Shown here piece by piece: positions 37,270 to 46,044 of a DNA stretch of 64,000 bases (position 1 is the stretch's first letter; each line of letters opens with the position of its first letter). The DNA is from Sulfurospirillum halorespirans DSM 13726 (GTDB lineage Bacteria; Campylobacterota; Campylobacteria; Campylobacterales; Sulfurospirillaceae): the NCBI RefSeq assembly GCF_001723605.1, contig NZ_CP017111.1:62001-126000 (forward strand), written 5' to 3'. A program made the position numbers and the translations under genes. The notes beneath the pieces were generated by a model. The model was not told the origin of the DNA and ran no database searches. It saw only the letters and a program-made list of their open reading frames with translations.

Positions 37270-38281
37270 CGAACGTTAGACTTCCTTTGCTGTAGTTGGA
37301 GACATTGCCTTCAAAAAAGTTGGTTTTTTGGTCGTTAAATTTCGAAAAGTCATCGACCCATTTGATCGGATGTTTCGCGTTGTAAAGCTTCTCAAAACCC
37401 ACAGCGGTTAAACGGTCATCAATGAGGTAGTGAATGTACGTCTCGATGATGTCATCGGTAAAGCCCATAATTTGATTTTGGGTGATGTATTTGCCCCACT
37501 CGATCTCAAGATCGCCTGCTTTTTGGAACATATCGTAGACTTTGGCTTTGAGTTCCGTGGTGAAAAGATCAGGTCGCTCTTTTTGAACGGAATTAATCAT
37601 GTTTTGAAAGATCAGAAGATGCGTAATTTCATCGCGTTGAATAAAGCGAATCATCTGCGCACTGCCAAGCATTCTTCCTGCGCGTGCAAGCGCGTAAATC
37701 GCGGTAAAACCAGAATAAAAATAAATGCCCTCTAAGATTTGGTTGGCAAACATCGCTAAGACGAGTTTTTCATCGGTCACATCGCCTGCGAGCTCTTCAT
37801 ACACGCTGGAGATATAGTCATTTTTGCGACGCAAAACCTCATCGTGTTTTTCCATCTCGTAAATCAAATCGGTGTTGTCGCAAATCGCTTCGACCATAAC
37901 GGCATACGATTTTGAGTGGTTCGCCTCTTCGTAGGATTGACGTGAAAGACACGCATTGATCTCGGGTGCGGTGATGTAAGGATTGATGTTATCGGTGAGG
38001 TTATTGGTCTGGAAACTGTCCATGCTGATCAGTTGTGACCACACCAGATCGTACATCCGTTTTTCGGCATCGGTGAGGTTGCGGTTGTAGTCGATGACAT
38101 CTTTAGTCGTGTCGACCTCTTTGGGAAACCAAGTATTGGCCTCCATCATGTCCCAAAGTTTGAGTGCCCATGTGTATTTTGCTTTGGTAAAATTTAAAAT
38201 TCCGTGTGGATTTCCGCCAAAGACTCTGCGATCATTGATGCTCTCATCTGAGTTTGGGTTGTAGATTTTCTTGCGCTCCAT
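37259..38281 (-). CDS. nrdB: ribonucleoside-diphosphate reductase, beta subunit (class I)
   Basis: A 340-residue di-iron subunit. ATG 38281 is chosen because AGGA lies 6-7 bases upstream; the upstream in-frame ATG leaves almost no spacing. Iron ligands are in Y-E-E-A-N-H-S and Q-R-D-E-I-T-H-L, with E-L-A-G-D-V between. The tyrosine in H-S-K-S-Y matches the radical position. The alpha subunit is encoded separately at 43678. Needs oxygen. Confidence 0.95.
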   Translation of the reverse strand: MERKKIYNPNSDESINDRRVFGGNPHGILNFTKAKYTWALKLWDMMEANTWFPKEVDTTKDVIDYNRNLTDAEKRMYDLVWSQLISMDSFQTNNLTDNINPYITAPEINACLSRQSYEEANHSKSYAVMVEAICDNTDLIYEMEKHDEVLRRKNDYISSVYEELAGDVTDEKLVLAMFANQILEGIYFYSGFTAIYALARAGRMLGSAQMIRFIQRDEITHLLIFQNMINSVQKERPDLFTTELKAKVYDMFQKAGDLEIEWGKYITQNQIMGFTDDIIETYIHYLIDDRLTAVGFEKLYNAKHPIKWVDDFSKFNDQKTNFFEGNVSNYSKGSLTFDDF

Positions 38282-38478
38282 TGCCATTCCTAATACGTTA
38301 ATCTAGGAACTATTTTATCGAAAATTTCTTAATTCTATGGGCAGTAAAGGGTTTAGTTGGCTCACATCAAACTGATTTTGTTGCTCTTTTGTTGCTTTTA
38401 CATGTAAATCATTTTAAAGATGCTAAACTCCCGTGCAGACAGTTTTTTAACGCACTTTTGAGGAGAACATCAAGCACG

Positions 38479-39828
38479 ATGAAACAGCACCCAAAGCCAC
38501 ATAACGATGAAATCGACGCTTTATGGGAACAAGCGCTAAACCTTCATAAGCGTTCACACGACGATGAAGCTCAAAAACTGTATGAGAAACTTTTAACCAT
38601 TCAGCCGCATGCACACGCTTACTACAATTTAGGCACGATTTTTCAAAAACAAGAGAAGCTTGAAGAAGCCATCGAAATGTATGAAGAAGCCATCGCATTG
38701 CAGCTGAATCATCCAAATGTTTATTACAATTTAGGCGTTATTTTTAAAACACAAAATAGATTTGAAGACGCTGCTACACTCTACGAAAAAGTCATCGCAC
38801 TGAGTCCAGATCATGCCAATGCCTACACCAATTTAGGCAATATTCGCAAAGAGCAAAACAGACTTGAAGACGCGATGGCATTCTATGAAAAAGCGATTGC
38901 TTTAAATCCAAACAATACCAATGCTCACCTTAACAAATCGCTCATTCTTTTGGCAAAGGGCGATCTTTTAGAGGGGTTTGCGCTGTATGAAAAACGAAGA
39001 CCCGCAAGAGCGTTTTTAAAGCCTACTTGGAACGGGGTAGATTCGTTAGTGGGTAAAACTCTTTTGATCTATTCTGAGCAAGGATTTGGCGATACCATTC
39101 AGTTTTGCAGGTATATCGAAATGGTTGCAAAACTTGGCTGCATGGTCATCTTTGAAGTCGCAAAGCCGCTTTTACCGCTTATGCGTCAATTACGTGGCGT
39201 TTCTTGTTTTGTGGAAAAAGGTGAAGCTTTGCCACCGTTTGATGTCCATTGCTCACTTTTAAGCCTTCCTTTTGCGTTTCAAACCACGTTAGAGAGTATT
39301 CCTTCAAAAGAAAACTATTTGACTGCTGATCCTCAAAAAGTTGCTGATTGGCAGAAGTTATTAAGTGGGACAAAACCCAAAGTCGGGTTGGTTTGGAGCG
39401 GTAGCGAGACCAATAAGGGTGATGCGTATCGAAGTATTTTTTTAGAAACATTGCTTGCATCTCTTCCCAAAGGTTTTGAGTATATTTGCTTGCAAAAAGA
39501 GGTGCGACAGAGTGATCACACTGCTTTAGAAAATTCTCCGATCCGTTTTTTTGGGGAAGCACTGCATGATTTTAGCGATACCGCAGCGGTCTGTTCTCTT
39601 ATGGATTTGGTGGTAAGTGTCGATACAAGTGTTGCACATTTATCTGCGGCTTTGGGTAAAAAAACTTTGGTGCTTCTGCCGTTTGCTCCTGATTGGAGGT
39701 GGCTGCTTGAGCGAAACGATAGCCCTTGGTATCCTACGATTCAGCTTTTAAGGCAAGATACAATGGATGATTGGCAGAGTGTGTTACACCAACTTAACCA
39801 AATATTTCTTAATTTCGAAAGGCAATAG
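38479..39828 (+). CDS. TPR protein with glycosyltransferase-like C-terminal domain
   Basis: A 449-residue protein from ATG 38479 (GAGGAG lies 13 bases upstream, a long gap). About four TPR units span residues 12-150 (A-Y-Y-N-L-G-T-I-F, V-Y-Y-N-L-G-V-I-F, A-Y-T-N-L-G-N-I). The C-terminal 280 residues have L-L-I-Y-S-E-Q-G-F-G-D-T-I-Q-F-C-R-Y, V-G-L-V-W-S-G and V-D-T-S-V-A-H-L-S-A-A-L-G-K, a pattern of O-GlcNAc-transferase/heptosyltransferase-like proteins. Substrate unknown; glycosylation of a surface or flagellar protein is possible. Confidence 0.8.
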   Translation: MKQHPKPHNDEIDALWEQALNLHKRSHDDEAQKLYEKLLTIQPHAHAYYNLGTIFQKQEKLEEAIEMYEEAIALQLNHPNVYYNLGVIFKTQNRFEDAATLYEKVIALSPDHANAYTNLGNIRKEQNRLEDAMAFYEKAIALNPNNTNAHLNKSLILLAKGDLLEGFALYEKRRPARAFLKPTWNGVDSLVGKTLLIYSEQGFGDTIQFCRYIEMVAKLGCMVIFEVAKPLLPLMRQLRGVSCFVEKGEALPPFDVHCSLLSLPFAFQTTLESIPSKENYLTADPQKVADWQKLLSGTKPKVGLVWSGSETNKGDAYRSIFLETLLASLPKGFEYICLQKEVRQSDHTALENSPIRFFGEALHDFSDTAAVCSLMDLVVSVDTSVAHLSAALGKKTLVLLPFAPDWRWLLERNDSPWYPTIQLLRQDTMDDWQSVLHQLNQIFLNFERQ

Positions 39829-40540
39829 GAAGTAAGCTCAAAAGCTCCGTTTGATCAAAAGCACGTATTTGTGGAGCAGTATGACCCATCGTTTCGGTTA
39901 CATGTAAATAATTTTGCAGGTAATAAACACCTTGATAACCTTTTACATGTAAATCTTCAATGATCGCATTGATGTCAGCAGTTGTGAGCAGATCACGGTG
40001 CAGTGTGGTACGCACTTCAAAAGGGAATTGGCTTTGAATAAGCAGGGTTAAACTCTGCTCAAAGCGCTCAAAATGGCGATGATGCGTTAGGGTTTCATAC
40101 TGCTGTTTTGGGGCTTTATAATCAAGCGCTATGTAGTCCACAAGCTTTTGATCGATTAAACGCTCTAGTAGCTCTGGATTGGTGCCGTTGGTATCAATTT
40201 TAATCTTATAGCCTAAGGCTTTAATCGCTTCGCAAAAGAGCTCAAGATGTGGGTAAAGGGTACATTCGCCGCCACTTAAAACGACACCATCCAGACGGCC
40301 TTGGCGACTGCGTAAAAATTGAAGGGCACATTCGAGGTCAATCGTTCCAGTTTCGCGTACGATTTGAGGATTGTAGCAATATGGACACGCCATATTGCAC
40401 TTGGCAAACCAAAAAATAGACGCTAGATGATCGGGATAATCCAGCGTCGTAAATTTGGTAATGCTGTGGATTGCCTTATCGGCAAGAGCATTTTTCAACA
40501 AATTGAATGCGCTCTCTGTGTTCGCCTGTTTTACCAACAT
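39809..40540 (-). CDS. nrdG: anaerobic ribonucleotide reductase-activating radical SAM protein
   Basis: A 243-residue protein with the iron-sulphur site C-N-M-A-C-P-Y-C (CxxxCxxC), then V-L-S-G-G-E-C-T and I-D-T-N-G. It would cut S-adenosylmethionine to install the glycyl radical on the class III reductase. It overlaps the 54-codon gene that carries the glycyl-radical motif; a TTG at 40498 is a second possible start. Two TTACATGTAA copies (39898, 39943) lie 35 bases apart near its end, both encoding L-H-V. Confidence 0.92.
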   Translation of the reverse strand: MLVKQANTESAFNLLKNALADKAIHSITKFTTLDYPDHLASIFWFAKCNMACPYCYNPQIVRETGTIDLECALQFLRSRQGRLDGVVLSGGECTLYPHLELFCEAIKALGYKIKIDTNGTNPELLERLIDQKLVDYIALDYKAPKQQYETLTHHRHFERFEQSLTLLIQSQFPFEVRTTLHRDLLTTADINAIIEDLHVKGYQGVYYLQNYLHVTETMGHTAPQIRAFDQTELLSLLPIAFRN

Positions 40541-40640
40541 TAAAACTCTCTACGGGTCTGTGGTAGCCCATAACACGGGTGTAGACGATACATTTGGTAC
40601 GTTTTTCTTTTAACTTCTCTAAAATTTCGGTTTGACTCAC
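40476..40640 (-). CDS. nrdD: separate glycyl-radical segment of class III ribonucleotide reductase
   Basis: A GTG at 40640, 7-8 bases after AAGGAG, opens 54 codons. The product contains Y-T-R-V-M-G-Y-H-R-P-V-E-S-F-N-V-G-K-T-G-E-H, which is the R-V-x-G-Y glycyl-radical motif and flank that normally end NrdD; Gly25 would carry the radical. The GTG overlaps the TGA of the large nrdD gene (GTGA), and the end overlaps nrdG by 65 bases. The enzyme is therefore made as two polypeptides. The last residues, C-S-C-R, are a second cysteine pair. Confidence 0.85.
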   Translation of the reverse strand: MSQTEILEKLKEKRTKCIVYTRVMGYHRPVESFNVGKTGEHRERIQFVEKCSCR

Positions 40641-42742
40641 GATACTTCTCCTTTTTTGAATTGTTCGACTAATTCTTCATCGCATTTCGGGCAAAATTCA
40701 TGCTCACCACTGATGTAGCCATGCTTCTCACACACCGAAAAGACGGGTGTGATCGTAAGGTATGGCATACGGTAGTTCGTAATGACATTTTTAACCAACT
40801 TTTTGCACGCTTCACTTGAACTAATGCGCTCTTTCATATAAAGATGCAGAACGGTTCCGCCTGTATAGGAGCATTGAAGGTCATCTTGGAGATCCAATGC
40901 TTCAAAAGGATCATCGGTAAAATTCGCAGGAAGTTGAGAGGAGTTGGTGTAATAGACATTTTTTCCCGATCCTGCTTGGATGATCTCAGGGTAGCGTTTT
41001 TTATCTTCTTTGGCAAAACGGTATGTCGTTCCCTCTGCGGGAGTTGCTTCAAGGTTGTAGAGATTTCCACTCTCTTCTTGATACGCGACCATTTTGTTGC
41101 GCACAAATTCTAAGATTTCGTGAGCAAATTCCATTCCATACTCATCGGCAATTGTGTGTTTGTCATCTGTAAAGTTACGGATCATTTCATTGATTCCGTT
41201 TACGCCAATGGTCGAAAAGTGACTGTTAAATCCTGGTAAATAACGTGCCGTATAAGGGTAAAGTCCACGGTTGTACATCTCTTGAACGAACACACGTTTT
41301 TTCTCGAGTGTCGATTTTGCCAAATCCATCAGGTATTCAAAGCGCTCCATCAACTCCGCTTTATTGCCTTTGTAAAGATAGCCAAGACGTGCCATATTAA
41401 GGGTTACGACACCGATGCTTCCTGTCATCTCCGCACTTCCGAAAAGTCCACCACCGCGCTTTAAAAGCTCTCTAAGATCGAGTTGCAAACGACAACACAT
41501 GGAACGTACGTGACCAGGTTTATAGGCTTTGGGGTTTTCGATGAGTTTTCCATCCACATCTCTAACGTATTGGCTTCCGATGAAGTTTTGAAAGTACGAA
41601 GAGCCTATTTTGGCAGTATTTTCAAAAAGGAGTTCGGTGTTCTCACCATCCCAATCAAAATCTTCGGTAATATTCACGGTCGGAATCGGAAAGGTAAAGG
41701 GTTGACCTGTTTTATCACCCTCGGTCATCACTTCATAGTAGGCTTTATTGATCTGATTCATCTCTTTTTGGAAATGTTTATAGGTCATCGCCTCCAGTGA
41801 GTTCACACCGCGTTTTTTTGCCTCTTCAATCAGCTCTGCATCGTTAATCTCTTTGAAAAGATGGCGTTGGTTTGACGTTGGGATTTGATCTGCCAAATCG
41901 GTTGGCACGGTCCAGTCAATCGTAATGTTGGTAAACGGACTTTGTCCCCAACGTGCAGGAACATTGAGATTGTAAATAAAGCTACGAATCGCTTTTTTAA
42001 TCTCTTTGAATGAGATTTTATCTTTAAACGCGTACGGCGCTAAGTAGGTATCAAATGAGCTAAATGCTTGTGCCCCTGCCCATTCGCTTTGTAAAATGCC
42101 TAAAAAGTTTGCCATCTGCCCGAGTGCTTCACGAAAGTGCATCGGAGGGCGACTCTCCACGCGACCTCTCACGCCGTTAAAGCCTTCATCCAAAAGTACG
42201 CGAAGGCTCCAACCTGCACAATACGCGGTTAAACAATCCAGATCATGGATGTGGTAGTCGCCATTACGGTGGGCTAAACCCTCTTCTTTGGAGTAAATTT
42301 TATCGAGCCAGTAGTTAGCGATGACTTTGCCTGCGGTATTGTTCACAAGTCCCGCATTGGAGTAGCCGGTGTTGGAGTTTGCTTTAATTCTCCAGTCGCT
42401 TTTGCCAATGTACTCTTCAATCGTTTGACTGGAATTGACATAGGTTGTATCTTCACTCAGCCCGTAAATATGCTCGCGTTGCATTTTGTGGGTATGGCGG
42501 TAGAGAATGAAAGAGCGCATCACATCAAAATAGCGTGATTTGTAAAGCTCTTGTTCGATCATATCTTGGAAGTCTTCGACCGCTGCTACCCGTTTCTTCT
42601 CGATCCGCTTTTGAATCTCTTTGAAAATGCTTTCATCGTAAGTGACACCTTCACTTTTAAAGGCCTTTTTGATGGCGTCTTCGATCTTGTAGGGTTGAAA
42701 TTCTTCGGTTGTACCGTCGCGTTTGAGAACTTTGGTGAGCAT
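40637..42742 (-). CDS. nrdD: anaerobic ribonucleoside-triphosphate reductase, large part without the glycyl-radical tail
   Basis: A 701-residue protein with an N-terminal ATP-cone (V-L-K-R-D-G-T-T-E-E-F), the ten-stranded barrel (D-L-D-C-L-T-A-Y-C-A-G-W-S-L, G-S-I-G-V-V-T-L-N-M-A-R-L-G-Y, C-S-Y-T-G-G-T-V) and the C-terminal zinc site C-E-K-H-G then C-P-K-C. It stops 14 residues after that site, where other NrdD proteins continue to R-V-x-G-Y. That piece is encoded by the overlapping next gene. Oxygen-independent dNTP synthesis. The 206-base upstream gap (42743-42948) has no gene. Confidence 0.95.
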   Translation of the reverse strand: MLTKVLKRDGTTEEFQPYKIEDAIKKAFKSEGVTYDESIFKEIQKRIEKKRVAAVEDFQDMIEQELYKSRYFDVMRSFILYRHTHKMQREHIYGLSEDTTYVNSSQTIEEYIGKSDWRIKANSNTGYSNAGLVNNTAGKVIANYWLDKIYSKEEGLAHRNGDYHIHDLDCLTAYCAGWSLRVLLDEGFNGVRGRVESRPPMHFREALGQMANFLGILQSEWAGAQAFSSFDTYLAPYAFKDKISFKEIKKAIRSFIYNLNVPARWGQSPFTNITIDWTVPTDLADQIPTSNQRHLFKEINDAELIEEAKKRGVNSLEAMTYKHFQKEMNQINKAYYEVMTEGDKTGQPFTFPIPTVNITEDFDWDGENTELLFENTAKIGSSYFQNFIGSQYVRDVDGKLIENPKAYKPGHVRSMCCRLQLDLRELLKRGGGLFGSAEMTGSIGVVTLNMARLGYLYKGNKAELMERFEYLMDLAKSTLEKKRVFVQEMYNRGLYPYTARYLPGFNSHFSTIGVNGINEMIRNFTDDKHTIADEYGMEFAHEILEFVRNKMVAYQEESGNLYNLEATPAEGTTYRFAKEDKKRYPEIIQAGSGKNVYYTNSSQLPANFTDDPFEALDLQDDLQCSYTGGTVLHLYMKERISSSEACKKLVKNVITNYRMPYLTITPVFSVCEKHGYISGEHEFCPKCDEELVEQFKKGEVS

Positions 42743-42948
42743 GGTTATCCTAGATTTAAAAGTAGAGAAGATTATAGTAAGTATAAAATTTAAAGAAACT
42801 TAATAATTAACCTGAAACACTTATGTCACAGTTTGTAAATATAGCTTTTTTGGCTGCTTTTCTTAATGCGGTAAGTGTCTTAAATATGGGATTATAGTCA
42901 ATTTTATGCTTTTAAATATTAAAATTTAGAATTAATTTTTATTTCAAG

Positions 42949-43650
42949 TTATACTGTGTCAAGCGCGCGCTTGAGCGCTGCGTTTACATGTAAAACGGTT
43001 GTGTCAAACAGCGGTAAATGGCAGCTTCTTTGATCCAGTAAAAGACCAATTTCAGTGCAGCCCAAAATAACCGCATCAATCGTTTGATCATGACGTTTAA
43101 GCGCATCGATGATGTTTAGAAAAATCGCTTTGGAGGCTGTTTCAATTTTACCAACACACAGCTCATCAAAGATAATGCGATTGATTTTTTCGATAGACGC
43201 AGCATCAGGAATAATCACCTCAATCTGATGGGCATTTAAAACCTCTGTGTAAAACGTCTCTTGCATCGTAAACTTGGTTCCAAGCAAAATAGCTTTACGC
43301 GCACCTTGCGCATTGAGAGCGTTTGCCGTCGCTTCGGCAATGTGCAAAAAAGGTGTTTTAATATGTGGCGTGATGAGCGGAAGAATTTTGTGCATCGTAT
43401 TGGTGCACAGGAGTATAAAATCAACCCCTGCGCGCTCTAATGAAAGTGCTGCTTCTTGAATGAGCACAGCTGCCTCTTCCCATTTGCCTTCGCTTTGAAA
43501 GCGTGCAATCGGTGCAAAATCAACGGAATAAAGGATGATCTTAGCGCTATGAAGCCCACCGCATTGTGCTTTGACTCCCTCGTTTAAAAGTGAGTAATAA
43601 CTCTGCGTGGACTCCCAACTCATGCCACCGATCAATCCTATTGTTTTCAT
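42949..43650 (-). CDS. aspartate/glutamate racemase family protein
   Basis: A 233-residue protein beginning M-K-T-I-G-L-I-G-G-M-S-W-E-S-T. Both catalytic cysteines are present: L-L-C-T-N-T-M-H and I-L-G-C-T-E-I. It matches the RacX/YgeA-type broad-specificity branch. ATG 43650 follows AAAGG by 6 bases; a GTG lies 2 codons upstream. It may make D-amino acids for the wall. It follows nrdA on the same strand with 27 bases between, and a TTACATGTAA palindrome (43659) lies in the gap. Confidence 0.9.
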   Translation of the reverse strand: MKTIGLIGGMSWESTQSYYSLLNEGVKAQCGGLHSAKIILYSVDFAPIARFQSEGKWEEAAVLIQEAALSLERAGVDFILLCTNTMHKILPLITPHIKTPFLHIAEATANALNAQGARKAILLGTKFTMQETFYTEVLNAHQIEVIIPDAASIEKINRIIFDELCVGKIETASKAIFLNIIDALKRHDQTIDAVILGCTEIGLLLDQRSCHLPLFDTTVLHVNAALKRALDTV

Positions 43651-43677
43651 TTGCACCTTTACATGTAAAGCATTTTT

Positions 43678-46044
43678 TTATTGACAACCCTCGCACTCAA
43701 TGCTACGATCGGCCACTTCAAGCTTGTTTTCAGGCGATTGAGAGCGTAGGTAATAGGTCGATTTAATGCCGAGTTTCCATCCGAGCATATAGATGTCATT
43801 GAGGTACTTTCCGCTAGCTTTATCAAGGGTGATGAAAATGTTAAGGCTTTGCCCTTGATCGATCCATTTTTGACGAATTGCACCTGCTTTGATAAGCACT
43901 CTTTGATCCAGTTCGTAAGCGGGCGTGTAAAAATTCCAGGTATCAGGACTCAGGTTTGGAACGACCACTGGGATCATGCCTGAGAGATTCTCTTCAAACC
44001 ATTTGCGTTTATACACAGGCTCTATCGTTTGCGTTGTACCCACGAGAATAGAGATGGAACTTGTTGGTGCCACTGCCATCAAATAGCCATTGCGCATACC
44101 ATTCTTTTTCACTTTTTCTCTCAAACTGTCCCAGTCGTACATGTAACCAAACAGTCCACCACGATCGACCAATTTTTTCGCCTCTTCATTGGCAGTGTCG
44201 ATTGGGAAAATGCCTCGGCTCCATTTTGAGCCATCAAATTCGGGGTACATCCCTTTTTCAATCGCAAGGTTGGAAGAGGCAAGAATAGCGTTGTAACTCA
44301 CGGCTTCCATCACTTCGTCGATTTTGCTAAAGTGCTCGTAGCTCCCCCATGCGATGTGTTGTTCTGCCAGCATTTGGGCTTCGCCCATCACCCCTAAGCC
44401 AATAGCGCGTGATTTAAGGTTGGTGTGTTTGACTTTGGCATGCGGATAGAAGTTCAGATCAATCACGTTATCGAGCATGCGAATTGCAATTGGAACGGTT
44501 CTTTCAATATCTTCTTTGGTATGAATCAGTGAGAGATTGACACTGGCAAGGTTACACACGGCAGTTTTTCCCTCAACCATCTCTTTCTCAACAATGAAAA
44601 TATCTTTGCCATTGATGCTATCCAGCGCCGTTACTTTTTTGGCCTCTTTGGTTACGCCACTATCGACTTTGACCAAGTCGCTCTCTTCATAGGTATCAAT
44701 GCTCTGGTCGTTGTAAACAATCTTGATTTTATAATGATTCGGTGCCGTATTTTGAAAGATCTCGGTGCAAAGATTGGAGCTTCGAATGATACCCGTATGA
44801 TCATTAGGATTAGCACGATTGGCATTGTCTTTAAAACAAAGGAATGGGCTTCCGCTTTCAAAATAGCTGGTTAAGATTTTTTTCCACAACTCTTTTGCAG
44901 GTACATACTCTTTAGAAATAGCATCGTTTTGCTCATACGCTATGTAACGACGCTCAAACTCTTCGCCGTACACTTCAGCAAGATCGCCCGCTTCAGCAGG
45001 ATCAAACAGTGTCCACATCGCATTGGCTTCAACACGTTTCATAAACAGATCATTGATCCAGAGTGCTGGGAAAAGATCGTGTGCACGACGTCTCTCTTCA
45101 CCCGAATTTTTCTTAAGGTCTAAGAAATCTGAGATGTCCATGTGCCATGGCTCTAAATAAACCGCAATGGCACCTTTACGCGTTCCGAGTTGATCAACGG
45201 CAATGGCGATGTCATTGGTGATTTTAAGAAAGGGAATAACGCCACCTGCGGCGTTTTTATGTCCATCAATCATTCCACCCATCGAACGAACTAAGTTCCA
45301 ATCCCAACCAATGCCACCACCAAATTTACTCAGCAGTGACATCTCTTTGTAAGAGTCAAAAATACCTTCGATATTATCAGGTGTACTTCCGATGTAGCAT
45401 GAGCTGAGTTGATGACGTGTGGTTCTCGCGTTGGAAAGTGTTGGGGTTGCGAGCATCACTTCAAATTTACTAATCACATCGTAAAACTTTTTCGCCCAAT
45501 CTTGTGAGTTCAGCTCATTTTGCGCTAAAAACATTGCAATCGCCATAAACATATGTTGTGGCAATTCAATCGGTCTTCCTTGTCGATTTTTGATCAAATA
45601 ACGATCGTGAAGGGTTTTAATGCCAAGATAGGTAAATTGAAGATCCCTCTCAGGTTTGAGATGCGCTTCAAGATCATTAAGATCGTATTTGGCTTTCATA
45701 CCAAGCGCGATACGTCCCTCTTTTTCACCACGATCGAGATACTCAGCAAAACTTCCATACCCCGTAAAGCCATTAACTTTATGGTAAAGATCATACAGAA
45801 ACAGACGTGCTGCAACAAAAGTCCAGTTGGGACGATCAATATCGATCTTATCCACCGCCGTTTTAATCAATGTTTTTTGAATCTCTTCCGTGGTGATTTG
45901 ATCGCGAAACTGAATCTTTGCATCAACCTCAAGTTCACTCTGAGAGACATTGTCCAAACCTTTGATGGCAGAGCTGGTATATTTTTGAATTTTTGAGATG
46001 TCTAGTGGCTCAATGCGACCATTACGCTTTTGGACGGTTAACAT
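43678..46044 (-). CDS. nrdA: ribonucleoside-diphosphate reductase, alpha subunit (class I)
   Basis: A 788-residue catalytic subunit: ATP-cone at the N-terminus (V-Q-K-R-N-G-R-I-E-P), redox cysteine in L-S-S-C-Y-I-G-S, active N-x-C-x-E in S-S-N-L-C-T-E-I-F, second redox cysteine in A-V-C-N-L-A-S-V-N, radical-path tyrosine pair in K-S-T-Y-Y-L-R, and C-terminal C-E-G-C. Complete. Its start shares one base with the stop of purB. It is not adjacent to nrdB, which is 5.4 kb downstream beyond the class III genes. Confidence 0.97.
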   Translation of the reverse strand: MLTVQKRNGRIEPLDISKIQKYTSSAIKGLDNVSQSELEVDAKIQFRDQITTEEIQKTLIKTAVDKIDIDRPNWTFVAARLFLYDLYHKVNGFTGYGSFAEYLDRGEKEGRIALGMKAKYDLNDLEAHLKPERDLQFTYLGIKTLHDRYLIKNRQGRPIELPQHMFMAIAMFLAQNELNSQDWAKKFYDVISKFEVMLATPTLSNARTTRHQLSSCYIGSTPDNIEGIFDSYKEMSLLSKFGGGIGWDWNLVRSMGGMIDGHKNAAGGVIPFLKITNDIAIAVDQLGTRKGAIAVYLEPWHMDISDFLDLKKNSGEERRRAHDLFPALWINDLFMKRVEANAMWTLFDPAEAGDLAEVYGEEFERRYIAYEQNDAISKEYVPAKELWKKILTSYFESGSPFLCFKDNANRANPNDHTGIIRSSNLCTEIFQNTAPNHYKIKIVYNDQSIDTYEESDLVKVDSGVTKEAKKVTALDSINGKDIFIVEKEMVEGKTAVCNLASVNLSLIHTKEDIERTVPIAIRMLDNVIDLNFYPHAKVKHTNLKSRAIGLGVMGEAQMLAEQHIAWGSYEHFSKIDEVMEAVSYNAILASSNLAIEKGMYPEFDGSKWSRGIFPIDTANEEAKKLVDRGGLFGYMYDWDSLREKVKKNGMRNGYLMAVAPTSSISILVGTTQTIEPVYKRKWFEENLSGMIPVVVPNLSPDTWNFYTPAYELDQRVLIKAGAIRQKWIDQGQSLNIFITLDKASGKYLNDIYMLGWKLGIKSTYYLRSQSPENKLEVADRSIECEGCQ

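Noticed and set aside
40598-40660. Programmed frameshift joining the two nrdD parts
   Set aside because: The A-run near the end of the large gene is not a slippery heptamer in the reading frame, and the small gene has its own AAGGAG and GTG start. Separate translation by stop-start coupling is simpler.
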